Assembly: GCF_000585375.1 (NCBI RefSeq)
Contig: NZ_KK073874.1
Coordinates: 6,416,894-6,480,893, forward strand
From: Cryptosporangium arvum DSM 44712
GTDB lineage: Bacteria > Actinomycetota > Actinomycetes > Mycobacteriales > Cryptosporangiaceae
DNA length: 64,000 bases
Reading direction: 5' to 3'
Shown: piece by piece, positions 35,208-46,339 of the stretch
Layout: every line of letters begins with the position of its first letter
Numbering within the stretch: the stretch's first letter is position 1
Position numbers and translations under genes: made by a program
The notes under the pieces: model-generated
Database searches by the model: none
What the model was told of the DNA's origin: nothing
What the model saw: only the letters and a program-made list of their open reading frames with translations

Positions 35208-35728
35208 TACGGTGATTCGACCTGGATGATCGGCCCTTCGAAGAAGCCGGTCAGGTCGTAACCGGGAGACCCGACCGACCGGCTGTTCAGGAACACGGTC
35301 GCGATCAGTTTGTAGATTCCGCTGTTGCCCGCGCTGTCCTCCTTCAGGAGGTTCGCGGGGACCACGAGGTCGACGGTGAACAGCTCCCGGTTCGGCCGCA
35401 CCGGGTCCGGGTTCGCCGCCGCCGTGCCGCGCCGCGCGACCGTCGTGTCCCGCCCGAGCTCGATCTCGTCGCCGGGGCCGATCGACTCGGCGTAGACGCG
35501 CACCAGCCAGGTGGGCGCCCCGCGGTCGAGGAAGAGCGGTGCGAGCTGACCGAAGACCTCCCACGCGACCCGGAGCGTGAACGGCTTCGCCGGGTCGACG
35601 ACGTGGTTGCCGGTGCCGCCGTTGAACGGTTGCGGATCGATGACGGCCAGCGCGGTGATGGCTCCCTCGATCGAGCTCGGGTCACCCGGGTTCCGCGGCC
35701 CCACATTGGGGTCGAACTGCAGCACCAT
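35207..35728 (-). CDS. hypothetical protein (173 aa), beta-rich
   Basis: This is not a recognised family. The 173-residue protein lacks a signal peptide and reads as a beta-sandwich: ITALAVIDPQPFNGGTGNHVVDPAKPFTLRVAWEVFGQLAPLFLDRGAPTWLVRVYAESIGPGDEIEL, then LFTVDLVVPANLL and GIYKLIATVFLNS, with a GFFEGPIIQVES end. The ATG has GGAGG 8 nt upstream. It is coupled to the next gene by a one-base overlap. The 123-bp leader holds a hairpin and two short palindromes. Confidence 0.7.
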   Translation of the reverse strand: MVLQFDPNVGPRNPGDPSSIEGAITALAVIDPQPFNGGTGNHVVDPAKPFTLRVAWEVFGQLAPLFLDRGAPTWLVRVYAESIGPGDEIELGRDTTVARRGTAAANPDPVRPNRELFTVDLVVPANLLKEDSAGNSGIYKLIATVFLNSRSVGSPGYDLTGFFEGPIIQVESP

Positions 35729-35747
35729 CTGACACCCTCCGGATTCG

Positions 35748-35768
35748 GGTCGCCGCGAGCCGGCGACC
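35748..35768. terminator. GC-rich hairpin upstream of the 173-aa protein gene
   Basis: GGTCGCCG-CGAGC-CGGCGACC is a perfect 8-bp stem with a 5-nt loop, flanked by a direct CCTCCGGA repeat. It lies between two leftward genes. It could terminate the upstream small gene or act in the leader of the downstream one; no T-tract is present. Confidence 0.4.
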
Positions 35769-35790
35769 TCCGGAACAACGCTAGGGACGA

Positions 35791-35846
35791 CGCTTAGCGA
35801 CCCACCCGTTCAGCGCCCCGATGGCGAGTTCAGCTTTCGCTAAGCG
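35791..35846. promoter_or_regulatory. Paired palindromes CGCTTAGCG / CGCTAAGCG
   Basis: CGCTTAGCGA (35791-35800) and its exact reverse complement TCGCTAAGCG (35837-35846) are 36 bp apart, and each core is itself palindromic. They lie upstream of the 173-aa protein gene, so they could be operator sites, possibly for the nearby BTAD regulator; the link is a guess. Confidence 0.4.
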
Positions 35847-35851
35847 CATTC

Positions 35852-36043
35852 TCAGCGGATCACCGAGACGTTCATGCGCAGCCCCGGTGACCCGCCCGAA
35901 TGCGTCGCGAAGAAATCACCCTTGTCGATCACGGTGAGCCCATCGACACCGGCTACGAGTCGTCGTCCACAGTCGGGGCGAGAACAGACGTAGAGCACTT
36001 CCCCGGGCATTTGTGCCTCGATAAGCAATTCGTGGTGTTCCAT
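35852..36043 (-). CDS. small protein with CxxxxCGRRL motif (63 aa)
   Basis: This is a 63-residue protein: EHHELLIEAQMPGEVLYVCSRPDCGRRLVAGVDGLTVIDKGDFFATHSGG and a short tail. The C-x4-C pair followed by GRRLV suggests a half zinc knuckle that could dimerise. The ATG at 36043 is supported by GGAGG 6 nt upstream; a reading from 36070 adds nine residues without a ribosome site. Similar short proteins seem to recur in actinobacteria, but their function is not known to me. It lies between hsaB and the two hypothetical genes. Confidence 0.68.
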   Translation of the reverse strand: MEHHELLIEAQMPGEVLYVCSRPDCGRRLVAGVDGLTVIDKGDFFATHSGGSPGLRMNVSVIR

Positions 36044-36102
36044 CGTGTCCTCCCGACGGGTGGGGTACACAATGGGTTCCCGGTCCGCCGGCGCTCACAC
36101 GC

Positions 36103-39539
<3,437 letters not shown>

Positions 39540-39578
39540 CGCTGGGCTCTCTCCGTCTCTCGGCAGTCAGGGGTAGCC

Positions 39579-39592
39579 TAGAACACGTTCTT
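39579..39592. promoter_or_regulatory. KstR box (hsaA side of hsaA / kshA)
   Basis: TAGAACACGTTCTT matches the KstR motif in 13 of 14 positions, 40 bp upstream of hsaA. Confidence 0.82.
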
Positions 39593-39647
39593 TTTCGTGT
39601 CGAGGAGCCGCACGTCAGAGCCGGGTGGCGCTCCTCGGGATCAAAAC

Positions 39648-39661
39648 TATAACCTGTTCTA
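39648..39661. promoter_or_regulatory. KstR box (kshA side of hsaA / kshA)
   Basis: TATAACCTGTTCTA keeps the AAC-N2-GTT core and lies 32 bp upstream of kshA. The two boxes in this gap would allow each direction to be repressed separately. Confidence 0.78.
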
Positions 39662-39692
39662 TGTCAGGGCCCGAAAGATCGGGAGGTTCAGC

Positions 39693-40826
39693 ATGACGCT
39701 GACGAGCTCCGACGGTGACGTGCGGACGATCGATGCGGGCACTCCGCAGGCTCGTTACGCACGCGGTTGGCACTGCATCGGCCTGGCCGAGCGGTTCCGC
39801 GACGGCAAGCCGCACGCGGTGCAGGCGTTCGGCACCAAGCTCGTGGTGTTCGCCGACACGGCGGGCGCCATCCACGTGCTCGACGGGTACTGCCGGCACA
39901 TGGGCGGCGACCTCACCCAGGGCACGGTCAAGGGCGACGAGGTGGCCTGCCCGTTCCACGACTGGCGCTGGTCGGGCAACGGGCGCTGCGCGGCGATCCC
40001 GTACGCCCGCCGCGTGCCGCCGCGGGCGCGCACCCGCTCGTGGCTGACGCTCGAGCGCAACGACCAGCTGTTCGTCTACAACGACCCGGAGGGCAATCCC
40101 CCGCCGCCGGGCGTCGACATCCCGGCGATCGCCGAGCGCGACACGTACAGCACCTGGACGTGGGACAGCGTGCTCGTCGAGGGCTCCCACTGCCGGGAGA
40201 TCATCGACAACATGGTCGACATGGCCCATTTCTTCTACATCCACCACGCGTTCCCGGTGTACTTCAAGAACGTGTTCGAGGGCCATGTCGCCAGCCAGTA
40301 CCTGCACTCGCGGGCCCGGCCCGACACCGGTCTCGGCGCCAACAGCGACCCGGGCGATCTGTTGCGTTCCGACGCGTCGTACTACGGGCCCTCGTACATG
40401 ATCGACTACCTGTGGAACGAGATGGCCAACGGTTTCACGCTCGAAACCGTGCTCATCAACTGCCACTACCCGGTCTCGCCGACGTCGTTCATGCTGCAGT
40501 GGGGCGTCATGGTGAAGAAGATCCCCGGGGTCGACGACGTGACGTCGGACAAGATCGCGCGCAAGCTCTCCAAGGGCTACGGCACCGGCTTCCTGCAGGA
40601 CGTCGAGATCTGGCGCAACAAGACCCCGATCGACAACCCGCTGCTCTGCGAGGAGGACGGGCCGGTCTACCAGCTGCGCCGCTGGTACGAGCAGTTCTAC
40701 GTGGACGCGGCCGAGGTCACCGGCGACATGGTGGCCCGGTACGAGTTCGAGGTCGACACCGCCCGCGCCGTCGAGACGTGGGAGGCCGAAGTGGCCGAGA
40801 ACCTGGCCCGGGCGCAGGAATCATGA
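39693..40826 (+). CDS. kshA: 3-ketosteroid 9-alpha-hydroxylase oxygenase, KshA
   Basis: This is a Rieske non-heme iron oxygenase of 377 residues. The [2Fe-2S] ligands are Cys67-x-His69 and Cys86-x2-His89 (YCRHM and ACPFHDW). Mononuclear iron ligands His179 and His184 lie in NMVDMAHFFYIHHAFP. It hydroxylates C9 of androstadienedione-type steroids (or their CoA thioesters), which with 1,2-dehydrogenation opens ring B. The ATG is chosen for GGAGG 7 nt upstream. It overlaps the next small gene by 4 nt. Confidence 0.94.
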   Translation: MTLTSSDGDVRTIDAGTPQARYARGWHCIGLAERFRDGKPHAVQAFGTKLVVFADTAGAIHVLDGYCRHMGGDLTQGTVKGDEVACPFHDWRWSGNGRCAAIPYARRVPPRARTRSWLTLERNDQLFVYNDPEGNPPPPGVDIPAIAERDTYSTWTWDSVLVEGSHCREIIDNMVDMAHFFYIHHAFPVYFKNVFEGHVASQYLHSRARPDTGLGANSDPGDLLRSDASYYGPSYMIDYLWNEMANGFTLETVLINCHYPVSPTSFMLQWGVMVKKIPGVDDVTSDKIARKLSKGYGTGFLQDVEIWRNKTPIDNPLLCEEDGPVYQLRRWYEQFYVDAAEVTGDMVARYEFEVDTARAVETWEAEVAENLARAQES

Positions 40827-41065
40827 CGCGGGTCCTGCGCCGGGACGCCCACCGGGAGGAGCAGCTGCACGGCGGCTACCACCCGGTGGCGTGCGGCGCG
40901 TGCACCACGACGGTGCTGGTGCGCCACGCGAGCGCGAAGCAGACGTCGATCCAGTGGCCCGCCGACGCCGCCTGCCCCGAGTTGCTCGACCGGGGGCCCG
41001 ACGGCGCCCCGGTGCGGGCGTGCACACGGCTCGGCGCGGCGATCCAGGCCGCGGAGCGTCCGTGA
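40823..41065 (+). CDS. small four-cysteine protein coupled between kshA and kshB
   Basis: This is an 80-residue protein of unknown function. It has Cys24-x2-Cys27 in HPVACGACTTTVLVRH, plus Cys51 (DAACPEL) and Cys67 (VRACTRL), a set that could bind zinc or an Fe-S cluster. Both ends overlap the flanking genes by 4 nt (ATGA with kshA, GTGA with kshB), which argues strongly that it is translated together with them. It may help electron transfer or assembly of the two iron-sulfur subunits; this is inference from position and cysteines only. Confidence 0.78.
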   Translation: MTRVLRRDAHREEQLHGGYHPVACGACTTTVLVRHASAKQTSIQWPADAACPELLDRGPDGAPVRACTRLGAAIQAAERP

Positions 41066-42069
41066 CCTCGTACCGCTTACGGGTGGCCGAGGTCGTGGCC
41101 GAGACCGACGACGCCCGGTCGTTCGTGCTCGACGTCCCGCCGGAGCTCACCGAGGTCTTCGCCCACAAACCCGGCCAGTTCCTCACCGTGCGGGTGCCGG
41201 TCGAGCCGGCCGTGGCCCGGTGCTACTCGCTCGCCAACGCACCCGGTGATCCGCTGACCATCACCGTCAAGCGCACGGCCGACGGGTACGGCTCGGTGTG
41301 GCTGCACTCCCACGTGGCCGCCGGCGACACGCTGGAGGTGCTGCCGCCCGCCGGGCGCTTCCACCCGCGCTCGCTCGACGGCTCGTTCCTGCTGGTGGCG
41401 GCGGGCAGCGGCAGCACACCCGTGCTCGGCATCCTGCGCACGGTGCTGACGTCCGGCACCGGGCGCGTGACGCTCTTCTACGCCAACCGCGACGAGAACT
41501 CGGTGATCTTCGCCGCCGCGCTCCGTGCGCTGGCCGAGAAGTATCCCGACCGGCTCACCGTGCTGCACTGGCTGGAGTCGGTGAGCGGCCTGCCCACACC
41601 GGCCGCGCTGGGGCCGCTGCTCGCACCGTGGGCCGCCGGGGCGGAGGTCTTCCTGTGCGGCCCGGCGCCGTTCATGGCGGCGGCGGACCTGGCGCTGCGC
41701 GGGGCGGACGTCGCGCGCGTCCACGTCGAGAAATTCCAGTCGCTGGCCGAGGACCCGTTCGTCGACGTGGCGTACGTCCCACGCACGGCCGAGGGCGAAC
41801 CGCTCGAGGTGGAGATCGACGGGGCCTGGCACACGCTGTCGTGGCCGGAGGGGCGGCGGATGCTCGACGTCCTGGTCGAGCACGGCCTGGCCGCGCCGTC
41901 GTCGTGCCGCGAGGGGCGCTGCGGCGCGTGCACGTGCCTGCTGGTCGACGGCGAGGTGGAGATGGTGAACAACGAGGTGCTCGACGCGACCGACCTGGCC
42001 GACGGGTACGTGCTGGCCTGCCAGTCGACGCCGAAGACCGGCCCGTTCCGGGTCTCGTACGACGCATGA
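41062..42069 (+). CDS. kshB: 3-ketosteroid 9-alpha-hydroxylase reductase, KshB
   Basis: This is a ferredoxin-NAD reductase fused to a C-terminal plant-type ferredoxin, 335 residues. FAD-binding RxYS appears as ARCYSLANAPGD, the NAD-binding loop as VAAGSGSTPVLGILRTVL, and the [2Fe-2S] domain as SCREGRCGACTCLLVDGE with a last Cys in LACQ. It passes electrons from NADH to KshA. The GTG start overlaps the 80-aa gene by 4 nt and the stop overlaps the following gene by 4 nt. Confidence 0.94.
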   Translation: MTSYRLRVAEVVAETDDARSFVLDVPPELTEVFAHKPGQFLTVRVPVEPAVARCYSLANAPGDPLTITVKRTADGYGSVWLHSHVAAGDTLEVLPPAGRFHPRSLDGSFLLVAAGSGSTPVLGILRTVLTSGTGRVTLFYANRDENSVIFAAALRALAEKYPDRLTVLHWLESVSGLPTPAALGPLLAPWAAGAEVFLCGPAPFMAAADLALRGADVARVHVEKFQSLAEDPFVDVAYVPRTAEGEPLEVEIDGAWHTLSWPEGRRMLDVLVEHGLAAPSSCREGRCGACTCLLVDGEVEMVNNEVLDATDLADGYVLACQSTPKTGPFRVSYDA

Positions 42070-42545
42070 GTCTGCCGCCGCGGCCCAAGCAGCTGGATTC
42101 CCCGCTGCTGCCGACGATCTTCCGCTACGCCTCGCGCGCGCAGGTATGGGTGTACCGCCGTACCCGCGGGCGCGTCGGGGGGAAGTGGCGCATCGGCGCC
42201 GGCTTCCGCAAGCCGGTGCCGACGCTGTTGCTCGACCACCGCGGGCGCACGTCGGGCCGGCTGTTCACCGTCCCGCTGCTCTACCTGGCCGACGGCGACG
42301 ACCTGGTCGTCGTCGCGTCCCAGGGTGGCCTCGCGTCACATCCGCAGTGGTACCGGAACCTGTGCGCCTCCCCCGACACGTCGGTGCAGGTCGGCGGCGA
42401 GCGCCGGGCCGTGCGGGCGCGGGTGGCCACCGGCGAGGAGCGGGCGCGGCTGTGGAAGCGCGCGGTGGGCGTGTACGCCGACTTCGAGGCCTACCAGTCC
42501 TGGACCGACCGCGAGATCCCGGTGCTGGTGCTGTCGGCCCGCTAG
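42066..42545 (+). CDS. F420H2-dependent nitroreductase-family (Ddn-like) protein
   Basis: This is a 159-residue split-barrel protein of the deazaflavin-dependent nitroreductase family: GAGFRKPVPTLLLDHRGRTSGRLFTVPLLYLADGDDLVVVASQGGLASHPQWYRNLCASPDTSVQVGGE, then a short W-containing end. Family members use reduced F420 to reduce quinones or enones, and steroid-locus members may act on 3-keto-delta-4 or delta-1 bonds. The ATG overlaps kshB by 4 nt, so it belongs to the kshA operon. The stop is TAG, and the TIR gene continues in the same frame after it. Confidence 0.88.
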   Translation: MSLPPRPKQLDSPLLPTIFRYASRAQVWVYRRTRGRVGGKWRIGAGFRKPVPTLLLDHRGRTSGRLFTVPLLYLADGDDLVVVASQGGLASHPQWYRNLCASPDTSVQVGGERRAVRARVATGEERARLWKRAVGVYADFEAYQSWTDREIPVLVLSAR

Positions 42546-42566
42546 GGCCCCGACCTCGAACTGTTC

Positions 42567-43010
42567 ATGTCGCACGCTTCCGAAGACAAGTCGGGCTTGG
42601 TGAGGAGTCTGGCTGAGCGATTACGCCGGTGGGGGATCAAAGTTTGGTACGACGAATATTCCTTGAGCCCGGGAGACAGCCTCTCGAGATCACTCGACAA
42701 AGGTCTCGCCGCCACGAGATACGGCCTCGTGGTGATAAGCCAGCATTTCATCACCAAGCCGTGGACAGAGTACGAACTGCGCGGGCTGACCGCCAAAGAG
42801 ATGCTCGGTCGAGACACAGTGATCATCCCGGACAAAATTGCGATAACGACGACCGACAAGAGCCTGGACGACGTTACGAATCTGGGAACTCATCGCGGGT
42901 ATTTTCGCAACAGTCGAGCGGCAGTACCGCCCATCCAGTGCGTGCGTAACGAGGACGGCACCATCCTCTACGCGGGGCCGGAGCCTACTGACGAGGCGAT
43001 CCGGACCTAA
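42567..43010 (+). CDS. TIR-domain protein, possibly 5'-truncated
   Basis: This is a 147-residue stand-alone TIR domain: MSHASEDKSGLVRSLAERLRRWGIKVWYDEY, LGLVVISQHF-like strand and PWTEYELRGLTAKEML, where Glu in W-x3-E is the NADase catalytic position. Bacterial TIRs start with a strand like YDVFISHASEDK; here the matching DLELF codons sit just upstream, between this ATG and the in-frame TAG of the Ddn-like gene, so the original start may be lost or a CTG at 42561 may be used. Base composition is less G+C-rich than neighbours, suggesting recent transfer. A defence or NAD-depleting role is possible. Confidence 0.78.
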   Translation: MSHASEDKSGLVRSLAERLRRWGIKVWYDEYSLSPGDSLSRSLDKGLAATRYGLVVISQHFITKPWTEYELRGLTAKEMLGRDTVIIPDKIAITTTDKSLDDVTNLGTHRGYFRNSRAAVPPIQCVRNEDGTILYAGPEPTDEAIRT

Positions 43011-43792
43011 GGCTTGCGCGCGACACCGCCCCACATCTCGACCTCGCCGGGAGCCAGGTCGGTGGTGGCACGCCACTCCGCGATGCTCACCAGGCCCGGC
43101 TCCACCAGGTCCAGCCCGTCGAAGAACCGCGACACCTCCGCGAAGGAGCGGAACTGGCCCGGCGTCGACGCCATGATCGGCGCCAGCGCCTCCAGTTGCT
43201 CCGGCATCTGGTGGTCGATGGTTCCGTGGGAGAGCGCGAGGTGGCTCCCCGGCGCCAACGCGTCGACGAGCGTCCGCAGGTGGGCGTAGGGCGCGTCGGA
43301 ATCCTCCAGGAAGTGCAGCACCGAGAACAGCAGCAGCCCCACCGGCTGATCGAAGTCCAGCGGCGCACGCGCGAGGATCTCGCCCGGGTCCCGGACGTCA
43401 CCCTCGAGGTAGGTGGTGTTCCGGCTCAGCAGCGGCCCGGCGTGCAGCAGCACGATCGGGTCGTTGTCGACGTACACCACCCGCGCGTCCGGTGCGACCT
43501 CGTGTACGTTCCCGGCGCTCGGGATCCCGGTACCGACGTCCAGGAACTGCCGGACGCCCTGGTCGGACAGGTACGTCACGGCCCGCTGCAGGAACCGGCG
43601 GTTCTCCACCGCGGCGGTGCGGGTGCTCGGGAACGCGGCGGCGATCGCGTCGCCCGACGCCCGGTCGGCGGCGAAGTTCACGGTGCCGCCGAGCCAGTAG
43701 TCGTACCGCCGCGCGGGGTGGGGCACCGACGTGTCGATCCCGGGAGGAGCCGGCTCACTGTTCACAGACGCATTAGAGCGCACCCGCCGCAT
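43007..43792 (-). CDS. SAM-dependent methyltransferase, DUF574 (PF04672)-like
   Basis: This is a 261-residue protein of the actinobacterial DUF574 S-adenosyl methyltransferase family: GIDTSVPHPARRYDYWLGGTVNFAADR, ENRRFLQRAVTYLSDQGVRQFLDVGTGIPSAGNVHEVA, DARVVYVDNDPIVL, and LLLFSVLHFLED. The substrate is unknown. ATG 43792 overlaps the kstD 3' end by 20 nt; GTG 43765 would remove the overlap and drop nine residues. The 3' end overlaps the TIR gene by 4 nt. Confidence 0.85.
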   Translation of the reverse strand: MRRVRSNASVNSEPAPPGIDTSVPHPARRYDYWLGGTVNFAADRASGDAIAAAFPSTRTAAVENRRFLQRAVTYLSDQGVRQFLDVGTGIPSAGNVHEVAPDARVVYVDNDPIVLLHAGPLLSRNTTYLEGDVRDPGEILARAPLDFDQPVGLLLFSVLHFLEDSDAPYAHLRTLVDALAPGSHLALSHGTIDHQMPEQLEALAPIMASTPGQFRSFAEVSRFFDGLDLVEPGLVSIAEWRATTDLAPGEVEMWGGVARKP

Positions 43793-45428
43793 CGAGCGCC
43801 GCCAGGTACCCCGACGTCATCGCGGGCCCCAGCGTCGCCCCCGGGCCGGCGTACGTGCGGCCCATCACCTGCGCGCTGGTGTTGCCGGCCGCGTAGAGGC
43901 CCGGGATGACGCTACCGTCCTCACGCAGCACGCGCGAGCGCTCGTCGGTGACCAGCCCGCCCTTCGTCCCGAGGTCGCCCGGGACGATCTTCACCGCGTA
44001 GAACGGCGGCTTCACCAGCGCCGCGAGGTTGGGGTTCGGCTTCACCCTCGGGTCGCCGTAGTACCGGTCGTAGGCCGACTCGCCCCGCCCGAAGTCCTCG
44101 TCCTTCCCGGTCCGCGCGAACCCGTTGAAGCGCGCGACGGTCTGCTCCAGCGCGGACGCCGGAAGCCCGATCTTCTCGGCCAGGCCCGCCAGCGACGACG
44201 ACTTCGCCGCCACCCCGGCCCGGTACCAGGAGCCGGGCAGCGGCTGCCGCGGCCCCTTCGCGGTGAACAGGTACCGGTCGCGGTAGCGCTGGTCGAACAC
44301 CAGCCACGCCGGCACCGCCGGGTCGGCCTGCTCGTAGATCGCGTGTACCGCGTCGACGTAGGGCGCGGCCTCGTTGACGAACCGCTTGCCGTCGACGTCC
44401 ACCAGCACGCACCCCGGCAGCGAGCGCTCGGCGAGCAGGAAGTAGGGCCCCCGGGGCAGCGGCACCGACGGCCCCCACCACGCGTCGTCCATCAGCCGTA
44501 CCGCCGCACCGAGGTCCTGCGCGGTGCGGATGCCGTCTCCGGTGTTGGCCTCGGCGCCGACGGTCCACTCGGTGCCGATCGGCTCCTTCTGGTACTTCTT
44601 GCGCATCGTGTCGTCCCGCTCGAACCCGCCCGCGGTGAGCACGACGCCCTTCTCGGCGAGCAGGACGTCGGACTCGATCCGCACCCCGGCGACCCGCCCG
44701 TCCTCCACGACGAGCTCGAACATCGGCGTCGACAGCGACACCGGAACGTCGTGACGCTCCAGGCCCACGCGTAACCCGGCCGCGAGCGCCTGGCCCATCG
44801 TCAGCAGCTCCCGCCGGCGCATCCGGCTGCCCCAGGCCCGCGCGCCGACCCGGGCGGCGGTGGCCACCCCGCGCGGATGACGCATCGCCAGGTTCAGCCA
44901 GCGGAACTCCGCTTGCGTGATCGCCAGGCCGCCCTTGGCCGCGAGGTACGGCGGCTCGAGCGTCGAGCGCAGCGGGCCCAGCACCCCGGCGGGGAACGGC
45001 TTGGGCTCCACCGAGCGCCCCATCGGTCGTCCGCCGGGCGCCTCCGGGTAGTAGTCGGAGTAGCCGCGCACCCAGCCCAGGCGCAGCGGCGTCTCCCGCT
45101 CCAGCAGCGCCAGCATGTCGGGCCCGTGGCGTAGGAACGCCGCACGCAGCGCGGCGCCGTCCGCGTCGCCGGGGCGGGCCGCGGTGGTGACGATGTGCTC
45201 CAGGTAGGTGGCCGCCGCCGCGGCGTCGTCGACGACGCCGTCGCGCCGCAACACGTGGTTGTTCGGGATCCAGACGCCGCCGCCGGAGCGAGCGGTGGAA
45301 CCGCCGTAGCAGGGCGACTTCTCCAGCACGATCGCGCGCAGGCCCGACGTGGCGGCGGTGAGCGCCGCGGTCATGCCGGCGCCACCGGCACCGACGACAA
45401 CCAGGTCGAACTTCTTCGCAGCGGACAT
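43773..45428 (-). CDS. kstD: 3-ketosteroid delta-1-dehydrogenase, KstD
   Basis: This is a flavoprotein of 551 residues. FAD-binding VVVGAGGAGMTAALTAATSG is near the N-terminus, YGGSTARSGGGVWIPNNHVLRRDG follows, and the C-terminal MGRTYAGPGATLGPAMTSGYLAAL contributes to the flavin and substrate site. It introduces the C1-C2 double bond in ring A of 3-ketosteroids, which with KshA leads to ring opening. The ATG at 45428 follows GGAGG by 7 nt. A KstR box lies 28 bp upstream, and it is divergent from hsaE as in mycobacteria. Confidence 0.94.
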   Translation of the reverse strand: MSAAKKFDLVVVGAGGAGMTAALTAATSGLRAIVLEKSPCYGGSTARSGGGVWIPNNHVLRRDGVVDDAAAAATYLEHIVTTAARPGDADGAALRAAFLRHGPDMLALLERETPLRLGWVRGYSDYYPEAPGGRPMGRSVEPKPFPAGVLGPLRSTLEPPYLAAKGGLAITQAEFRWLNLAMRHPRGVATAARVGARAWGSRMRRRELLTMGQALAAGLRVGLERHDVPVSLSTPMFELVVEDGRVAGVRIESDVLLAEKGVVLTAGGFERDDTMRKKYQKEPIGTEWTVGAEANTGDGIRTAQDLGAAVRLMDDAWWGPSVPLPRGPYFLLAERSLPGCVLVDVDGKRFVNEAAPYVDAVHAIYEQADPAVPAWLVFDQRYRDRYLFTAKGPRQPLPGSWYRAGVAAKSSSLAGLAEKIGLPASALEQTVARFNGFARTGKDEDFGRGESAYDRYYGDPRVKPNPNLAALVKPPFYAVKIVPGDLGTKGGLVTDERSRVLREDGSVIPGLYAAGNTSAQVMGRTYAGPGATLGPAMTSGYLAALDAAGAL

Positions 45429-45456
45429 CGACGCTCCTCCGGTCACGGCCTCGATC

Positions 45457-45470
45457 TGTAACACGTTATA
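45457..45470. promoter_or_regulatory. KstR box (kstD side of kstD / hsaE)
   Basis: TGTAACACGTTATA has the AAC-N2-GTT core with partial arms, 28 bp upstream of kstD. Confidence 0.75.
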
Positions 45471-45512
45471 GAAAAGTCGGACCGCACCGCTATGGTGTGA
45501 CAAGGCTTGAAT

Positions 45513-45526
45513 CAGAACGCGTTCTA
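45513..45526. promoter_or_regulatory. KstR box (hsaE side of kstD / hsaE)
   Basis: CAGAACGCGTTCTA differs from the perfect motif at the first base and centre only, 13 bp before the hsaE start codon. Confidence 0.8.
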
Positions 45527-45539
45527 GACCGGAGCCCTC

Positions 45540-46313
45540 ATGCTCGACGACGTCGAACTGCAAGCGGCGGCGGACGCCCTCCGGGCGGCCGAGCGCGACC
45601 GGGTGGCGATCCCACCGCTGATCACCACGTATCCGGGCATCGGCGCCGGCGATGCCTACCGCATCCAGCTGCTCAACATCGAGCGGCGCAGCGCCGCGGT
45701 GGTCGGCCACAAGGTCGGGCTCAGTTCCGAGGCCATGCAGCAGATGATGGGCGTGGACGAGCCCGACTACGGCCACCTGCTCGCCGACATGCGCCACACC
45801 GAGGACGAACCGGTCGACGCGGGCCGCTACCTGCTCCCCCGGGTCGAGCCCGAGGTCGGCTTCATCCTCGGCGACGACCTGCCGGAAGACTGCACCGAGG
45901 AGCAGGCCCTCGCGGCCACCGAGGCCATCGCGCCCGCGCTCGAACTCATCGACAGCCGCATCGTCGAGTGGAAGATCGCCCTCGCCGACACGATCGCCGA
46001 CAACGCGTCCTCGGCCGGCTTCGTGCTCGGCCGGGCCCGGATCGATCCGCGCACGGTCGACCTCACCGCGCTCCCGGTGCTCCTGCACCGCAACGACGAG
46101 CAGGTCGGCGCGGGCACGTCGGCCGCCGTGCTCGGCAACCCGCTGGTGGCGGTCGCCTGGCTCGCCCGCACGGTCGCACGGTTCGGGGTCCGGCTGCGTG
46201 CCGGGCACGTGGTGCTCCCCGGCTCCTGCACCCGCGCGGTCGACGCCCGCCCCGGCGACGTGTTCCGGGCCGAGTTCGGGGCGCTCGGCGCCGTCCACCT
46301 CACGTTCAAGTGA
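45540..46313 (+). CDS. hsaE: 2-hydroxyhexa-2,4-dienoate hydratase, HsaE
   Basis: This is a 257-residue member of the MhpD/2-keto-4-pentenoate hydratase family: TYPGIGAGDAYRIQLLNIERR, GHKVGLSSEAMQQMMGVDEPDYGHLLADM, PRVEPEVGFILGDDLP, and LELIDSRIVEWKIALADTIADNASSAGFVLG. It hydrates the C6 fragment released by HsaD to 4-hydroxy-2-oxohexanoate. First gene of hsaE-hsaG-hsaF, under a KstR box. Confidence 0.93.
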   Translation: MLDDVELQAAADALRAAERDRVAIPPLITTYPGIGAGDAYRIQLLNIERRSAAVVGHKVGLSSEAMQQMMGVDEPDYGHLLADMRHTEDEPVDAGRYLLPRVEPEVGFILGDDLPEDCTEEQALAATEAIAPALELIDSRIVEWKIALADTIADNASSAGFVLGRARIDPRTVDLTALPVLLHRNDEQVGAGTSAAVLGNPLVAVAWLARTVARFGVRLRAGHVVLPGSCTRAVDARPGDVFRAEFGALGAVHLTFK

Positions 46314-46339
46314 CAACCCCGACCCGAGCGAGGTGACGC

